Of a stretch of DNA of 25,857 bases, positions 1 to 7,496 are shown one piece after another. The notes under the pieces are model-generated. The model was not told the DNA's origin and did not search any database. It saw only the letters and a program-made list of their open reading frames with translations. The DNA is from JAIOTH01 sp964486685 (lineage in GTDB: Bacteria; Patescibacteriota; Patescibacteriia; UBA1558; S5-K13): NCBI GenBank assembly GCA_964486685.1, contig CAZAOE010000016.1, positions 1-25,857 of the forward strand. The letters run 5' to 3'. The stretch's first letter is position 1. Every line of letters begins with the position of its first letter. Made by a program: the position numbers and the translations under genes.

Positions 1-231
1 TTAATAATGCTTTGTTTAAAAAGGGATTGACTTAATTTATAGGTATATTTAAATTGTTTATTAAATTAATTTATCCCTCAACTAATAATTGTTATTAGAT
101 ATTATTAGTATTACATTGGTATAATTAGTATGCATTAGTATATTGGCATCACGTTTTAATATTTTACCAATTTTATAAATCCAGAGCAAATTTATCCCTT
201 ACCTTTTAATTTTTAATCAAAAGGTGGGGGA
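1..231. other. AT-rich intergenic left edge
   Basis: No gene is recognisable here. The stretch is very AT-rich and contains several copies of ATTAGTAT-like words around positions 100-150. Its right end holds the inverted repeat described separately at 194-232. No tRNA or convincing promoter is visible. Confidence 0.5.
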
Positions 232-232
232 T
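194..232 (-). terminator. Hairpin directly after the transporter/kinase gene
   Basis: The arms ATCCC..ACCTTTT (194-207) and AAAAGGT..GGGAT (219-232) pair with a 2-nt internal mismatch. They form a long stem that touches the stop codon at 232-234. There is no T-run after it on the minus strand, so it is not a textbook intrinsic terminator. It could be a 3'-end stabilising or processing structure. The inverted repeat is seen; the function is inferred. Confidence 0.4.
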
Positions 233-1503
233 TATTCTAAATATTTTAAATCCTTTTGGATCTGATTTTTCAGTTCTTGACTATCTTTAAATTTTTTAAT
301 TCTTCTCACATGTAGTAATATTTCTACTTTAACTTTTTCTTTATAAATATCTTGATTAAAATCTTTTATAAAAACCTCTATGCCAACATCTTCTCGAAAT
401 GTTTCTTTATATCCATAATGCATCAAACCCTTATGTTTTATTCCCTTAACTATTATATCCACTAAATAAACTCCATGAGGAATATCTAATTCTTTAATAT
501 CTAAATTGGCGGTGGGAAAGCCTAATTTCCTTCCTTGGCTTTTTCCCCAAATAACTTTGGCCTGGAAAATTTTGCCTTTCATCTTGCCCTCTTTAATAAC
601 AAAATAAAAACATATTAGAAGAACAATTGATGATAAGATTTGCACAGCATTTAAAACATTTTTATTAATAATATAATCTAAAATTACAGCTGAAAAGGGC
701 CAAAATAACTCACAGATACTAGCAGTGGAAGCAGTAACTTTTTTCAAACCCAAATAATAAAGAAACATGGCTCCAGCCCCGCTAGTTAAAACTATAACAA
801 TTAATAATTTCCAATGCAGTGGATTAAGCTGACCTATATTAAAAATACTACCATTAAATAATATTAATCCCAAAGCCAAAATACTGGTTATGCCAAATCT
901 TAAAGCAGCGGTTAAATTAGAATCTAAATGGTTAACAATCCGCTTGCCAAAAACAGTAGAACTCCCAAAAGCAAAAGCCGCTATTAAAGCAAAAATAGCA
1001 GCATTATGCATCCAATCAACTGCAAAAATATTAACCTGTCCAAAGGCCAAAAAATATCCCGCTATTATTCCAATCGTGGCCCAAAAATAAAATCGCGAAC
1101 TTAATTTTTCTTTCAATATCATCCTGGCCATTATTAATGCAAAGATGGGTTGTAGTTTCTGTAAAATAATAACAGTAGAAAAATTGGTCTCACCATGCAC
1201 AGCCGCAAAAAATGCCTTAGTAATCATTAAAGTTCCAATTAGTCCTCCAAAAACGCAAACCCATAATATGGCTAACCAGGATTTTTTACTTAAATGTTTA
1301 ATTTTATACCAATTCAAAAATAAAAAAGGACTTAAAACTATAAATCCAAATAAATGTTCTAAAAATACCACCAAAGATGCTGACAAAACATAAAATTGCG
1401 GACGAATAAAAACTCCATCCAAACTCCAAAATAAAGCCGCCAGCATTATCAGCCCAGCTCCACTCAATATCCGTAAATCTATTTTAGGAAGTTTTTTTAA
1501 CAT
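232..1503 (-). CDS. EamA/DMT-family transporter fused to riboflavin kinase domain
   Basis: 423 residues. Residues about 13-302 form ten hydrophobic segments of the drug/metabolite transporter (EamA) superfamily, with the usual duplicated five-helix layout. Residues 308-423 match the riboflavin kinase domain of RibF: GKSQGRKLGFPTAN (about 321-334), the following GVY strand, an acidic VGIEVFIKDF strand, and the terminal VRRIKKF..SQEL..QI..D signature. The FAD synthetase (nucleotidyltransferase) half of RibF is absent. Known family facts: RFK makes FMN from riboflavin and ATP, and some DMT proteins (RibN) carry riboflavin. Inference: uptake and phosphorylation trapping of riboflavin in one chain. 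The chain is one uninterrupted frame. An internal ATG at codon 308 has a GAGG five bases upstream, so a separate kinase product is possible. It lies 35 nt downstream of the next gene with no strong Shine-Dalgarno sequence. Both domain assignments are firm; the substrate of the transporter half is not. Confidence 0.85.
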   Translation of the reverse strand: MLKKLPKIDLRILSGAGLIMLAALFWSLDGVFIRPQFYVLSASLVVFLEHLFGFIVLSPFLFLNWYKIKHLSKKSWLAILWVCVFGGLIGTLMITKAFFAAVHGETNFSTVIILQKLQPIFALIMARMILKEKLSSRFYFWATIGIIAGYFLAFGQVNIFAVDWMHNAAIFALIAAFAFGSSTVFGKRIVNHLDSNLTAALRFGITSILALGLILFNGSIFNIGQLNPLHWKLLIVIVLTSGAGAMFLYYLGLKKVTASTASICELFWPFSAVILDYIINKNVLNAVQILSSIVLLICFYFVIKEGKMKGKIFQAKVIWGKSQGRKLGFPTANLDIKELDIPHGVYLVDIIVKGIKHKGLMHYGYKETFREDVGIEVFIKDFNQDIYKEKVKVEILLHVRRIKKFKDSQELKNQIQKDLKYLE

Positions 1504-1538
1504 TTATTTATTTAAGGACAACAAAAATGAAATAAAAA

Positions 1539-1865
1539 TTACTTTTTAACTGCTAGAGCAAATTGTAAAAAATAATCATTCAATGAACTAAAGGAAATAT
1601 TATATTCATTATCTTTAAAAAATACATTACAAAAAATTTCCCTTAAACGAGTCAATTCTGAAACTTGTAATTTCCATCTTTGATCAGAGATAGTTAAATC
1701 AAGTAATTCTAAAACACGCCAAATAGCATGGTCCTTATTTTCTTTATCATCTAACTTATGCCAATATATAACTCTTTGTACCTCGCTACCAATATTGGCT
1801 AATTGTTCTATTAAAGACAATCTATTCCATTTTCCAGAAGCTAAATTTTGATGAATATTTTTCAT
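1539..1865 (-). CDS. Conserved small helical protein of unknown function
   Basis: 108 residues, predicted soluble and mostly helical, with no signal peptide or membrane segment. I recognise it only as a type of hypothetical protein seen in Patescibacteria, with a pattern NRLSLIEQLANIGSEVxR near residues 14-31 and a later RxLELLDLTxxDxRW block. No catalytic motif is visible. Its start ATG shares one base with the stop codon of the upstream DUF5674 gene (TAATG), so the two are translationally coupled and probably act or are expressed together. It is followed after 35 nt by the transporter/riboflavin-kinase gene on the same strand. Function unknown. Confidence 0.7.
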   Translation of the reverse strand: MKNIHQNLASGKWNRLSLIEQLANIGSEVQRVIYWHKLDDKENKDHAIWRVLELLDLTISDQRWKLQVSELTRLREIFCNVFFKDNEYNISFSSLNDYFLQFALAVKK

Positions 1866-2209
1866 TATTCAACTAGTTTATCAATAATTTTTTTAATTCT
1901 TTCTCTTATATTTTTATCTTGAATCTCCATTGACTTATTTCCTAATCTAGGACGAATATTAATCAAAGCTGTAAAAATTATCCAATCCTCTGCGGGTTTG
2001 TCAGGATAAATATTAATTCCCCAAAGATCATCTTGATTTGAATCATCTTTCAAAAGTAAAGCTTCAGAATCAGCATGTAGTTCTCCGCCAACAGCCATTA
2101 TTTCTTTTTTAACATCAACTACAGCTTTAACCATTTCTCCAAAAATTTCTCTGGCTATATTTTTTAATTCATCTTTAGAAATTTTATCTTTAACTATCTT
2201 GATATTCAT
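1865..2209 (-). CDS. DUF5674 family protein
   Basis: 114 residues. It matches the pattern of DUF5674: an N-terminal helix, then VKAVVDVKKEIMAVGGELHAD (about residues 28-48), a DLWGINIYPD segment, and a terminal block containing INIRPRLGN and paired basic helices. The strongly conserved GELHADxEALLL and WGINIYP motifs suggest a small alpha/beta fold, but no biochemical role is established to my knowledge. It is the first gene of a run that continues, by a one-base TAATG overlap, into a small helical protein and then the transporter/riboflavin-kinase fusion. The 119 nt before it separates it from the PEP-swivel gene upstream. Confidence 0.8.
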   Translation of the reverse strand: MNIKIVKDKISKDELKNIAREIFGEMVKAVVDVKKEIMAVGGELHADSEALLLKDDSNQDDLWGINIYPDKPAEDWIIFTALINIRPRLGNKSMEIQDKNIRERIKKIIDKLVE

Positions 2210-2288
2210 ATTTTTTGTATTTAATTACGATTAATTTATTTTAAAATTTTCTTAATATGTCTTTTACTTAAGATTACCAAAAATAAAA

Positions 2289-2311
2289 CAAAAAAGGAAG
2301 ATAAATATCTT
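2289..2311 (-). terminator. Possible weak intrinsic terminator after the kinase/acceptor operon
   Basis: On the minus strand AAGAT-ATTT-ATCTT (2298-2311) is followed by CC and a run of T (complement of the A-run at 2291-2295, then AC, then more A). The stem has a single G-C pair, so it would be weak. The position, 18 nt after the stop at 2329, is right for the end of the 5681-2329 operon. Confidence 0.35.
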
Positions 2312-2328
2312 TCTAAATTTAGAATAAA

Positions 2329-3849
2329 TTATTTATTTAATTTTCTAACTATTCCCTTATAAGCATCTACCTCCACTAAATCTCCATCCTTAAATACTTG
2401 AGTGGCGATTTTGGTACCGACAATGCAGGGCTTGTTTAATTCTCTACTAATAATTGCAGCGTGACAAGTTAATCCGCCCTCATCCGTTACTATTGCTTTT
2501 GATTTTTTAACTGCAAGTATATAATCAAGTGTTGTCATAGTCACAACTAAAATTTCATTTTTTCTAATTTTATTTATCTCATCTCTACCCCTAAGAACCC
2601 TTATTCTCCCCGTCACCTTGCCCACATTAGCAATCACACCCCTAACATTATTCGTGTTATTATATTTTTCATTTTTAATTTTATTAAAAAATTTACTTTT
2701 AGCGCTAACATTTGAATATTTTTTTTCAATTCCGTTATAAAAAATACTCAAATAATATCTTTCTCTATTTTTTAAATCATTTGGTTTGTGATTTTTTAAT
2801 AACAAATTTCTAAATTCCTCTGGATGTAAAAAATGAACGTCTTGCCTTATCATCTTAAATCTTTTTGCTATTAAATTTAATGCTATCTCTAAATTTACAA
2901 AAGATTTGATTTCTATACCATTATAATAATCTTTTATATACGTAAAAAAACTCAAAATATTAAAATAACTTCCGTGAACTCCATTAATGTTTAACTTCTT
3001 TATAATTTTTAACTTATTTTTTTTAATTTCAAAAATATTTACCCTAAATTTTTCCTGACTATTTAAACTAATTTTAATACTTTTTATAAAATCCTTTTTG
3101 GTATAGCTTGGGCCAATATATTCGTGTGAAATCCAAAAAAAGTTTTTAAAATGCTTGTTTATCAAAAAATCTAACCTTTTTTCTTTTTCTAAAAATAAAA
3201 TTATTAAATTTACTGGCTGTTTGAAAATTTTTATTAATCTTTTATCCTTTTTAATTATTTTGATTATCTTTTCCAAAGATTTTTTTTCTTCTTGCAGGTA
3301 GGACAATTTTTCAGGTGCAGACAATATAGCCAAACAAACATTTGGATCTAAATCTTCCTGATATTTTTTAATTTGTTCATCTAAGTATCCCCGTAGGTAC
3401 TCTTGAAATTTTTTAATTCCTATGGTTATTAAAAAGATATATACAAAACTTTCTGTTAAAAAAATTTTATATTCTTCCAATAAATTAAAAATTTCTTTAT
3501 TATTTTTATTTTTAAAACTATCTTTAGTAAATAAAGCTGAAATTCTTAATATATCTTTACTTATTTTTTTTATATAACCTTCAAAATCCTCTATTAAAAC
3601 TGAATGTCTTTTCTTTATATAATTAAAAAAATAATTATTTATATTAATTAAATCATTTTTTTCAAGATAAAATTTAACCATCCCATTCAACCCCCCCTCC
3701 CAATAACACAAATAATTAACCTGCTGACCAGTTAAATCCAAAAATTTTGGCATCTGATTTAGCATCTGAAATTTCCAAAGCAAAGGTGTAGGCGGTACCA
3801 TTTTTCTCTCTACTATCTTTTCCCAATTATCAATTTTTTTTCTATACAT
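2329..3849 (-). CDS. PEP-utiliser swivel-domain protein (acceptor 1), paired with the ATP-grasp kinase
   Basis: 506 residues. The last ~110 residues are the phosphohistidine swivelling domain of the PEP-utilising enzymes: G-x-V-T-G-R-I-R-V near residue 410, then EGGLTCHAAIISREL with the phospho-accepting His at residue 463, and a terminal KDGDLVEVDAYKG strand. Residues 1 to about 395 are lysine-rich, mostly helical and without a known name. They include FFWISHEYIGP (W239, G246-P247), a W..GP motif shared with most paralogues here, and a HPEEFRNLLL segment just before the swivel. The arrangement resembles the substrate and His domains of rifampicin phosphotransferase without its ATP-grasp part. 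It lies 10 nt downstream of the ATP-grasp kinase gene in the same operon, so this is the most likely direct partner. There is no TIM barrel, so it is not a PEP synthase. Substrate unknown. Confidence 0.8.
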   Translation of the reverse strand: MYRKKIDNWEKIVERKMVPPTPLLWKFQMLNQMPKFLDLTGQQVNYLCYWEGGLNGMVKFYLEKNDLININNYFFNYIKKRHSVLIEDFEGYIKKISKDILRISALFTKDSFKNKNNKEIFNLLEEYKIFLTESFVYIFLITIGIKKFQEYLRGYLDEQIKKYQEDLDPNVCLAILSAPEKLSYLQEEKKSLEKIIKIIKKDKRLIKIFKQPVNLIILFLEKEKRLDFLINKHFKNFFWISHEYIGPSYTKKDFIKSIKISLNSQEKFRVNIFEIKKNKLKIIKKLNINGVHGSYFNILSFFTYIKDYYNGIEIKSFVNLEIALNLIAKRFKMIRQDVHFLHPEEFRNLLLKNHKPNDLKNRERYYLSIFYNGIEKKYSNVSAKSKFFNKIKNEKYNNTNNVRGVIANVGKVTGRIRVLRGRDEINKIRKNEILVVTMTTLDYILAVKKSKAIVTDEGGLTCHAAIISRELNKPCIVGTKIATQVFKDGDLVEVDAYKGIVRKLNK

Positions 3850-3859
3850 AATTAATTTT

Positions 3860-4804
3860 CTACAAAGTCGTTATTGGCCGAGATTGAGTAATATAAAACT
3901 TTCCTTTTGCAAAAGCCCATTCAATATCACAAGGAAATTTATAATGCTTTTCAATATTTAAACAAATCTGAGCCAATTTAATAATTTGCGAACCGCTTAA
4001 TTTTTGTTTTTGTCCTTCTGATTTTAAAACCTTAATCCACTTATTATCTCCGCTCGCTGATTTTTGCACTAATTTTCTGGTCTGCTCTGCAATATTAATA
4101 TCTAAGATAGACATGTCTCGCTTATCAATTACATAAGAATCAGGAGTAATGCTTCCGGAAACAATGGCCTCACCCAAACCATAACCAGCCTCAATAATCA
4201 TCTGATTTTTATCTTTAGTGACAGGATGGACTGTAAAAGTAATTCCCGAAATTTCTGATTGAATCATTTTTTGAATTACTACTGCTACGGAAACCTCTGT
4301 TTTTAATAATTTTTTTTCTTTGCGGTAAAATATAGCTCGAGGAGTAAATAAAGAAGACCAACATTTTTTAACATTATCAATTAAAGTTTTTTCCGTAGTA
4401 TTTAGAAAAGTATCTAACTCACCCGCCCAAGAAGCTACTGAAGAATCTTCGGCAGTAGCTGAAGAACGCACGGCCACATATTTACATTTTAACCCCTTAA
4501 ACTCTTTTAAAATCTTTTTACCTAAATCCTCTGGAAACTGAGCATCATGAATTAAATCTCTAATAACATTTGAAGCTCGATCAACTGAATTAGTATCTTG
4601 ATAATTAACTTTTTTTAATTGGGACTGAATGTCTTGATATAAATCTGTGTCTGTTAAAAATTGTTCAAAAACTTCCGCAGTAATTACAAAACCATCTGGC
4701 ACTGGTACTTTAGCGTTTATCATCTCTCCCAAAGAAGCTCCTTTGCCCCCGGCTAAATGAACATCTTTTTTAATGATTTTAGAAAATGGTATTATCTTAA
4801 ACAT
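3860..4804 (-). CDS. Stand-alone PPDK/PEP-synthase-type ATP-grasp kinase subunit
   Basis: 314 residues: a complete PEP/pyruvate-binding ATP-grasp domain (PPDK_N type) and nothing else. Visible hallmarks in order: AGGKGASLGEM (about 18-28), VPVPDGFVIT, VAVRSSATAED with WAGELDTFL (about 110-132), QKMIQSEISGITFTVHPV, EAGYGLGEAIVSGSITPDSY, and the closing CDIEWAF..YITQSRPIT. In the family this domain moves the beta-phosphate of ATP to a histidine on a separate swivelling domain, giving AMP. Here that histidine domain and any catalytic barrel are missing from the chain, so it must act in trans. The length equals the ATP-grasp part of rifampicin phosphotransferase. It sits between a histidine-phosphatase-like gene (19 nt upstream) and a swivel protein (10 nt downstream). 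It is the only ATP-grasp kinase in the window against six swivel proteins. Domain call firm; role as shared kinase inferred. Confidence 0.9.
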   Translation of the reverse strand: MFKIIPFSKIIKKDVHLAGGKGASLGEMINAKVPVPDGFVITAEVFEQFLTDTDLYQDIQSQLKKVNYQDTNSVDRASNVIRDLIHDAQFPEDLGKKILKEFKGLKCKYVAVRSSATAEDSSVASWAGELDTFLNTTEKTLIDNVKKCWSSLFTPRAIFYRKEKKLLKTEVSVAVVIQKMIQSEISGITFTVHPVTKDKNQMIIEAGYGLGEAIVSGSITPDSYVIDKRDMSILDINIAEQTRKLVQKSASGDNKWIKVLKSEGQKQKLSGSQIIKLAQICLNIEKHYKFPCDIEWAFAKGKFYITQSRPITTL

Positions 4805-4823
4805 GTTATTAATATTTATAATT

Positions 4824-5681
4824 TTATTCTTTATCTTTGTTGCTATTTTTTTCTTTATATTCCTGATACAATTTTTCTATTTCTTTTAAATCAACTTCAT
4901 AAGTTTTTCCTTTTAAATTTAATTTAACATTTTTTTTACCATTTTCATCTATATTTACTTCAAATTCAAAACTTTCTCCAGGATTTAAAGCTCCCCCTAT
5001 TTCTTCTAAAGATTTAAATCCCTTCTCGCCATTATCTTTAATTAAAACTTGTTGCAAAAAGGGTTCTAATTTTGGCCCATGAGTAATATTGGTTAATCTA
5101 ATATCAGTATCTTTGTAAAATCTTTCAGTCATACCTAACTCTTTATAGGCTCGAGCTGCTATTTCTGCGGCTGCTTCTCGGGGAGTGATGACACCATTTT
5201 CAACACAAAGTTCAGAATTATCTAAATAAAATTGTACAATTAATTCATACATACCTCTTTTAGAACCACCTTCAATTTGTCCCTGGGCCCACTTTTTAGC
5301 ATTGCCCATTATTTTACCAAAGTCTTGTACTGTATCTAATTCTTCTTTGGTCTTCGCCTTAAAAACATTTTCCTCTTTTTGACCCCTTCTATTCTTAATA
5401 TCTTCCAATTTTCTATTAACTACATCCACGCCATCATCAGTACTTTGCATTTCTAAATCAACAGTCTCTTGAGCCCTCATTTTAGGCGAAGAATAGCCAC
5501 CTAATTTTTCTTCTTTAATTAATTTTCCTCTTTGTTTAGCGCTTTCCCGTCCCTCTGGTTTCAAATAATCAGCGCTCATACCTTCTGGGGTTTTGCCGGG
5601 AATTTCATGCCTACCAAATTCTAAAACAGCATGAATATTTTGACCATATTTTTTTTCTTCTTTTTGTTTTTCAAAACTCAT
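4824..5681 (-). CDS. Histidine-phosphatase-superfamily protein with RHE in place of RHG
   Basis: 285 residues. The N-terminal part fits the histidine phosphatase (PGAM-like) fold: EFGRHE (R24, H25, E26) where the family has RHG, LKPEGRESAKQRG as the usual L-T-x-x-G block, SSPKMRAQET with R69, and a late THG (H201) for the second catalytic His. So both histidines and the arginines are present but the glycine after the first His is Glu, which may alter or lower activity. The C-terminal ~75 residues (LNPGESFEFEVNIDENGKK) look like a small beta-rich add-on. It heads the operon 5681-2329 that continues into the ATP-grasp kinase and acceptor 1, and it is divergent from a second phosphatase 125 nt away. 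Such enzymes remove phosphate from phosphohistidine or small molecules; opposing the kinase is an inference. Confidence 0.75.
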   Translation of the reverse strand: MSFEKQKEEKKYGQNIHAVLEFGRHEIPGKTPEGMSADYLKPEGRESAKQRGKLIKEEKLGGYSSPKMRAQETVDLEMQSTDDGVDVVNRKLEDIKNRRGQKEENVFKAKTKEELDTVQDFGKIMGNAKKWAQGQIEGGSKRGMYELIVQFYLDNSELCVENGVITPREAAAEIAARAYKELGMTERFYKDTDIRLTNITHGPKLEPFLQQVLIKDNGEKGFKSLEEIGGALNPGESFEFEVNIDENGKKNVKLNLKGKTYEVDLKEIEKLYQEYKEKNSNKDKE

Positions 5682-5711
5682 AGTTTTTATTATTAATTAT
5701 TAGATAATTTT

Positions 5712-5740
5712 AGTTTAGCAATTTTTTAAATAAAGAACAA
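5712..5740 (-). promoter_or_regulatory. Putative promoter of the phosphatase-kinase-acceptor operon
   Basis: Read on the minus strand: TTGTTC (5740-5735), 17 bases, TAAACT (5717-5712), ending 31 nt before the start codon at 5681. It lies in the 125-nt divergent region shared with the phosphatase gene at 5807. Both start codons there are preceded by the same AAAACT with no Shine-Dalgarno sequence. Confidence 0.45.
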
Positions 5741-5806
5741 TTGGCTTGTTTTTTTTAAGAAAAAAGATAAAATAATAACAAGAGATAATTAATAATCCAA
5801 AAAACT

Positions 5807-6724
5807 ATGAACGAAAAAATTAACTTCGAGGAGAAAATAGAAACAAAAGAAAAATTAAAAGAAAAACCGGCTCTAACAATGTATTTATTACGTCACGGAC
5901 AAAGTGAAAAAGACAAAACTCAAATCAAAAGAGGTTTAACAGAAAAGGGTCAAAAACAAGTTACCGAAACAATGCAAAATGTTATTAAAAACTTAATTCA
6001 AGAAAATAATTCTAACTTCAATCAGTGGGATGATAATGACAAAATTCAAGAAGAAGTACAAAAAATTACGGACAAAACTGAATTCCATCTCCGCGATTCA
6101 GGAACAGAAAGAACTATTCAACAAGTATGGCTAGAATATGATATTCTAAAAAAATACGGAATAGCTGATCAAAATATATTTTTACCTAAGGCTGTATTAG
6201 AGTATAAAGACCAAAAATCTGACCAAGCTGGACCAGGTATTGCTAAAAGATTAAAAGGAGTACAGGGTGTAGATGAAAATCCTAATTTTAGACTTAAATT
6301 AAGAGATCCAGAATACAGAAAAAAAGTTAAAGCTACTGGCGATTTAATGGCTTGGGTTAAAACTCCCGAAAACGAAATACCAGCAGGAATAGAAAAACTT
6401 TCTGAAATGAAAACTAGATATACAAAAGATATTAATAAAGCTGAAAGAGTCATTAAGCATCTAGTAGAAAATTACGAAAAAAAAGTAATAGTTATTGCTA
6501 ATAGCCATGCTTCTATTGCTACTTTAGCCGCCGCTGAAGAAGAAAGTATGTTAATACCCAAATCTGACAATCTAAAAGAAATTTTAAATGAAGTTGGTGA
6601 AATGCCCGAGGCCCAAGGATTAAAATATGATTTTTACAAAGGAGACAAAAAACATGAAGCTAGGGTTTTTGGTAAAGACATCGAAGAAGGTATTAGTAGA
6701 ATTGACGCTAGACAAATAGGTTAA
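5807..6724 (+). CDS. Histidine phosphatase superfamily protein
   Basis: 305 residues. After a charged N-terminal tail, TMYLLRHGQSE (R29-H30-G31) is the canonical RHG motif. GLTEKGQKQ is the standard following block, SGTERTIQQ supplies the next arginine (R102), and VIANSHASI supplies the second catalytic His (H234). So unlike its two relatives in the window it keeps all the active-site landmarks. It is larger than a SixA protein (about 160 residues) because of inserted segments between residues 60-95 and 125-205. It is transcribed away from the phosphatase-kinase-acceptor operon and converges with the metallo-beta-lactamase gene, leaving only 3 nt between the two stops. The likely reaction is phosphate removal from a phosphohistidine or a phosphorylated small molecule. 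Substrate unknown; a link to the swivel proteins is inferred from position only. Confidence 0.8.
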   Translation: MNEKINFEEKIETKEKLKEKPALTMYLLRHGQSEKDKTQIKRGLTEKGQKQVTETMQNVIKNLIQENNSNFNQWDDNDKIQEEVQKITDKTEFHLRDSGTERTIQQVWLEYDILKKYGIADQNIFLPKAVLEYKDQKSDQAGPGIAKRLKGVQGVDENPNFRLKLRDPEYRKKVKATGDLMAWVKTPENEIPAGIEKLSEMKTRYTKDINKAERVIKHLVENYEKKVIVIANSHASIATLAAAEEESMLIPKSDNLKEILNEVGEMPEAQGLKYDFYKGDKKHEARVFGKDIEEGISRIDARQIG

Positions 6725-6727
6725 ATT

Positions 6728-7492
6728 CTAAAATTTCTCTAATTTATTAATAAAAAAATCTAATTCTTTATTTCTTTTGCTTATATAAGAATATAAATAG
6801 TCTTTCCACTCTTTATTATTTTTTAAAGCATCAATAAAATTCTTTAAATCTTTCCGACTTAAGGTCTGGTCATTATGACCAGAATAAAATTTTTCTACTT
6901 CTGGATATTTTTTATAAATCTCTTGCAGATAAAAAAACTTTTTAACCGGATCAATACTAGCTCTTTTTTCCATACCAATTAATCTATCAATCGGCATTTT
7001 ATCTAAACTTGTAAAAATTAAATCTCCTAAAAATATAACTTTACCTTCATTAGCAGAATCAATAATATAGATTGTGTCATCATGACTATGACCATCAGGT
7101 AAAACTTCATATCTAATTTCTGGTATTTCAATATATCCATCAGGGTAAATTTCCTGAGAACCATATTCAGCTTGACCTAGAATAGAAGTTTTATTAGCTA
7201 AAAAAACAATTTTATCTTTGAAATTAGAAATATTCTGAATATGATCTAAATGAGTATGAGTTAATAATAAATGAGTTACTTTTTCAAAACTTCCAGCAAT
7301 CTGTTCAATGTTTCTCTTAATCTCTGACCAATAAACTAATTGATCGGCATCAATGACCATATACTTCTTTTGGTTATCTTTTTCATATTCAATTAAACCT
7401 ACAGCCACCTTGATATTATAAGAACCCCTTAACTTTGGATTCTTATTTTTTTCCAAAACCGCTTTTTGAATTATATATACGTTGGGCTTCAT
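6728..7492 (-). CDS. Metallo-beta-lactamase-fold hydrolase
   Basis: 254 residues. The metal-binding set is complete: HTHLDH (H79, H81, D83, H84), GHSHDD with H135 and H137, LGD (D157) and SGHND (H206). There is no signal peptide, so it is probably cytoplasmic. Family members hydrolyse thioesters, phosphodiesters, lactones and other bonds; the sequence does not choose among them. Its start lies 4 nt after the stop of the swivel protein 7497-8996, which itself follows the winged-helix swivel protein, so all three form one operon read from the operator region near 10940. The context suggests it processes a product or substrate of those proteins (inference). An assignment as an antibiotic-resistance lactamase has no support. 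Confidence 0.85.
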   Translation of the reverse strand: MKPNVYIIQKAVLEKNKNPKLRGSYNIKVAVGLIEYEKDNQKKYMVIDADQLVYWSEIKRNIEQIAGSFEKVTHLLLTHTHLDHIQNISNFKDKIVFLANKTSILGQAEYGSQEIYPDGYIEIPEIRYEVLPDGHSHDDTIYIIDSANEGKVIFLGDLIFTSLDKMPIDRLIGMEKRASIDPVKKFFYLQEIYKKYPEVEKFYSGHNDQTLSRKDLKNFIDALKNNKEWKDYLYSYISKRNKELDFFINKLEKF

Positions 7493-7496
7493 AAAA

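Noticed and set aside
890..1393. Plus-strand open frames of 66 and 82 codons opposite the transporter gene
   Set aside because: They are shadows of the minus-strand membrane protein, with no family resemblance and no ribosome binding site.
2329..4804. Calling the kinase plus acceptor 1 a PEP synthase or pyruvate phosphate dikinase
   Set aside because: Both proteins lack the C-terminal TIM barrel that binds pyruvate/PEP. Only the ATP-grasp and swivel parts match.
2329..4804. Calling the pair a rifampicin resistance enzyme
   Set aside because: The domain order resembles rifampicin phosphotransferase, but the substrate domains are highly divergent, multiplied and without recognisable rifampicin-binding residues.
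6169..6453. Minus-strand 94-codon frame inside the phosphatase at 5807
   Set aside because: It is antisense to a gene with clear catalytic motifs and resembles no known protein.
6728..7492. Beta-lactamase (antibiotic resistance) annotation
   Set aside because: Only the metal-binding fold is shown. There is no signal peptide, and the operon points to an intracellular role.
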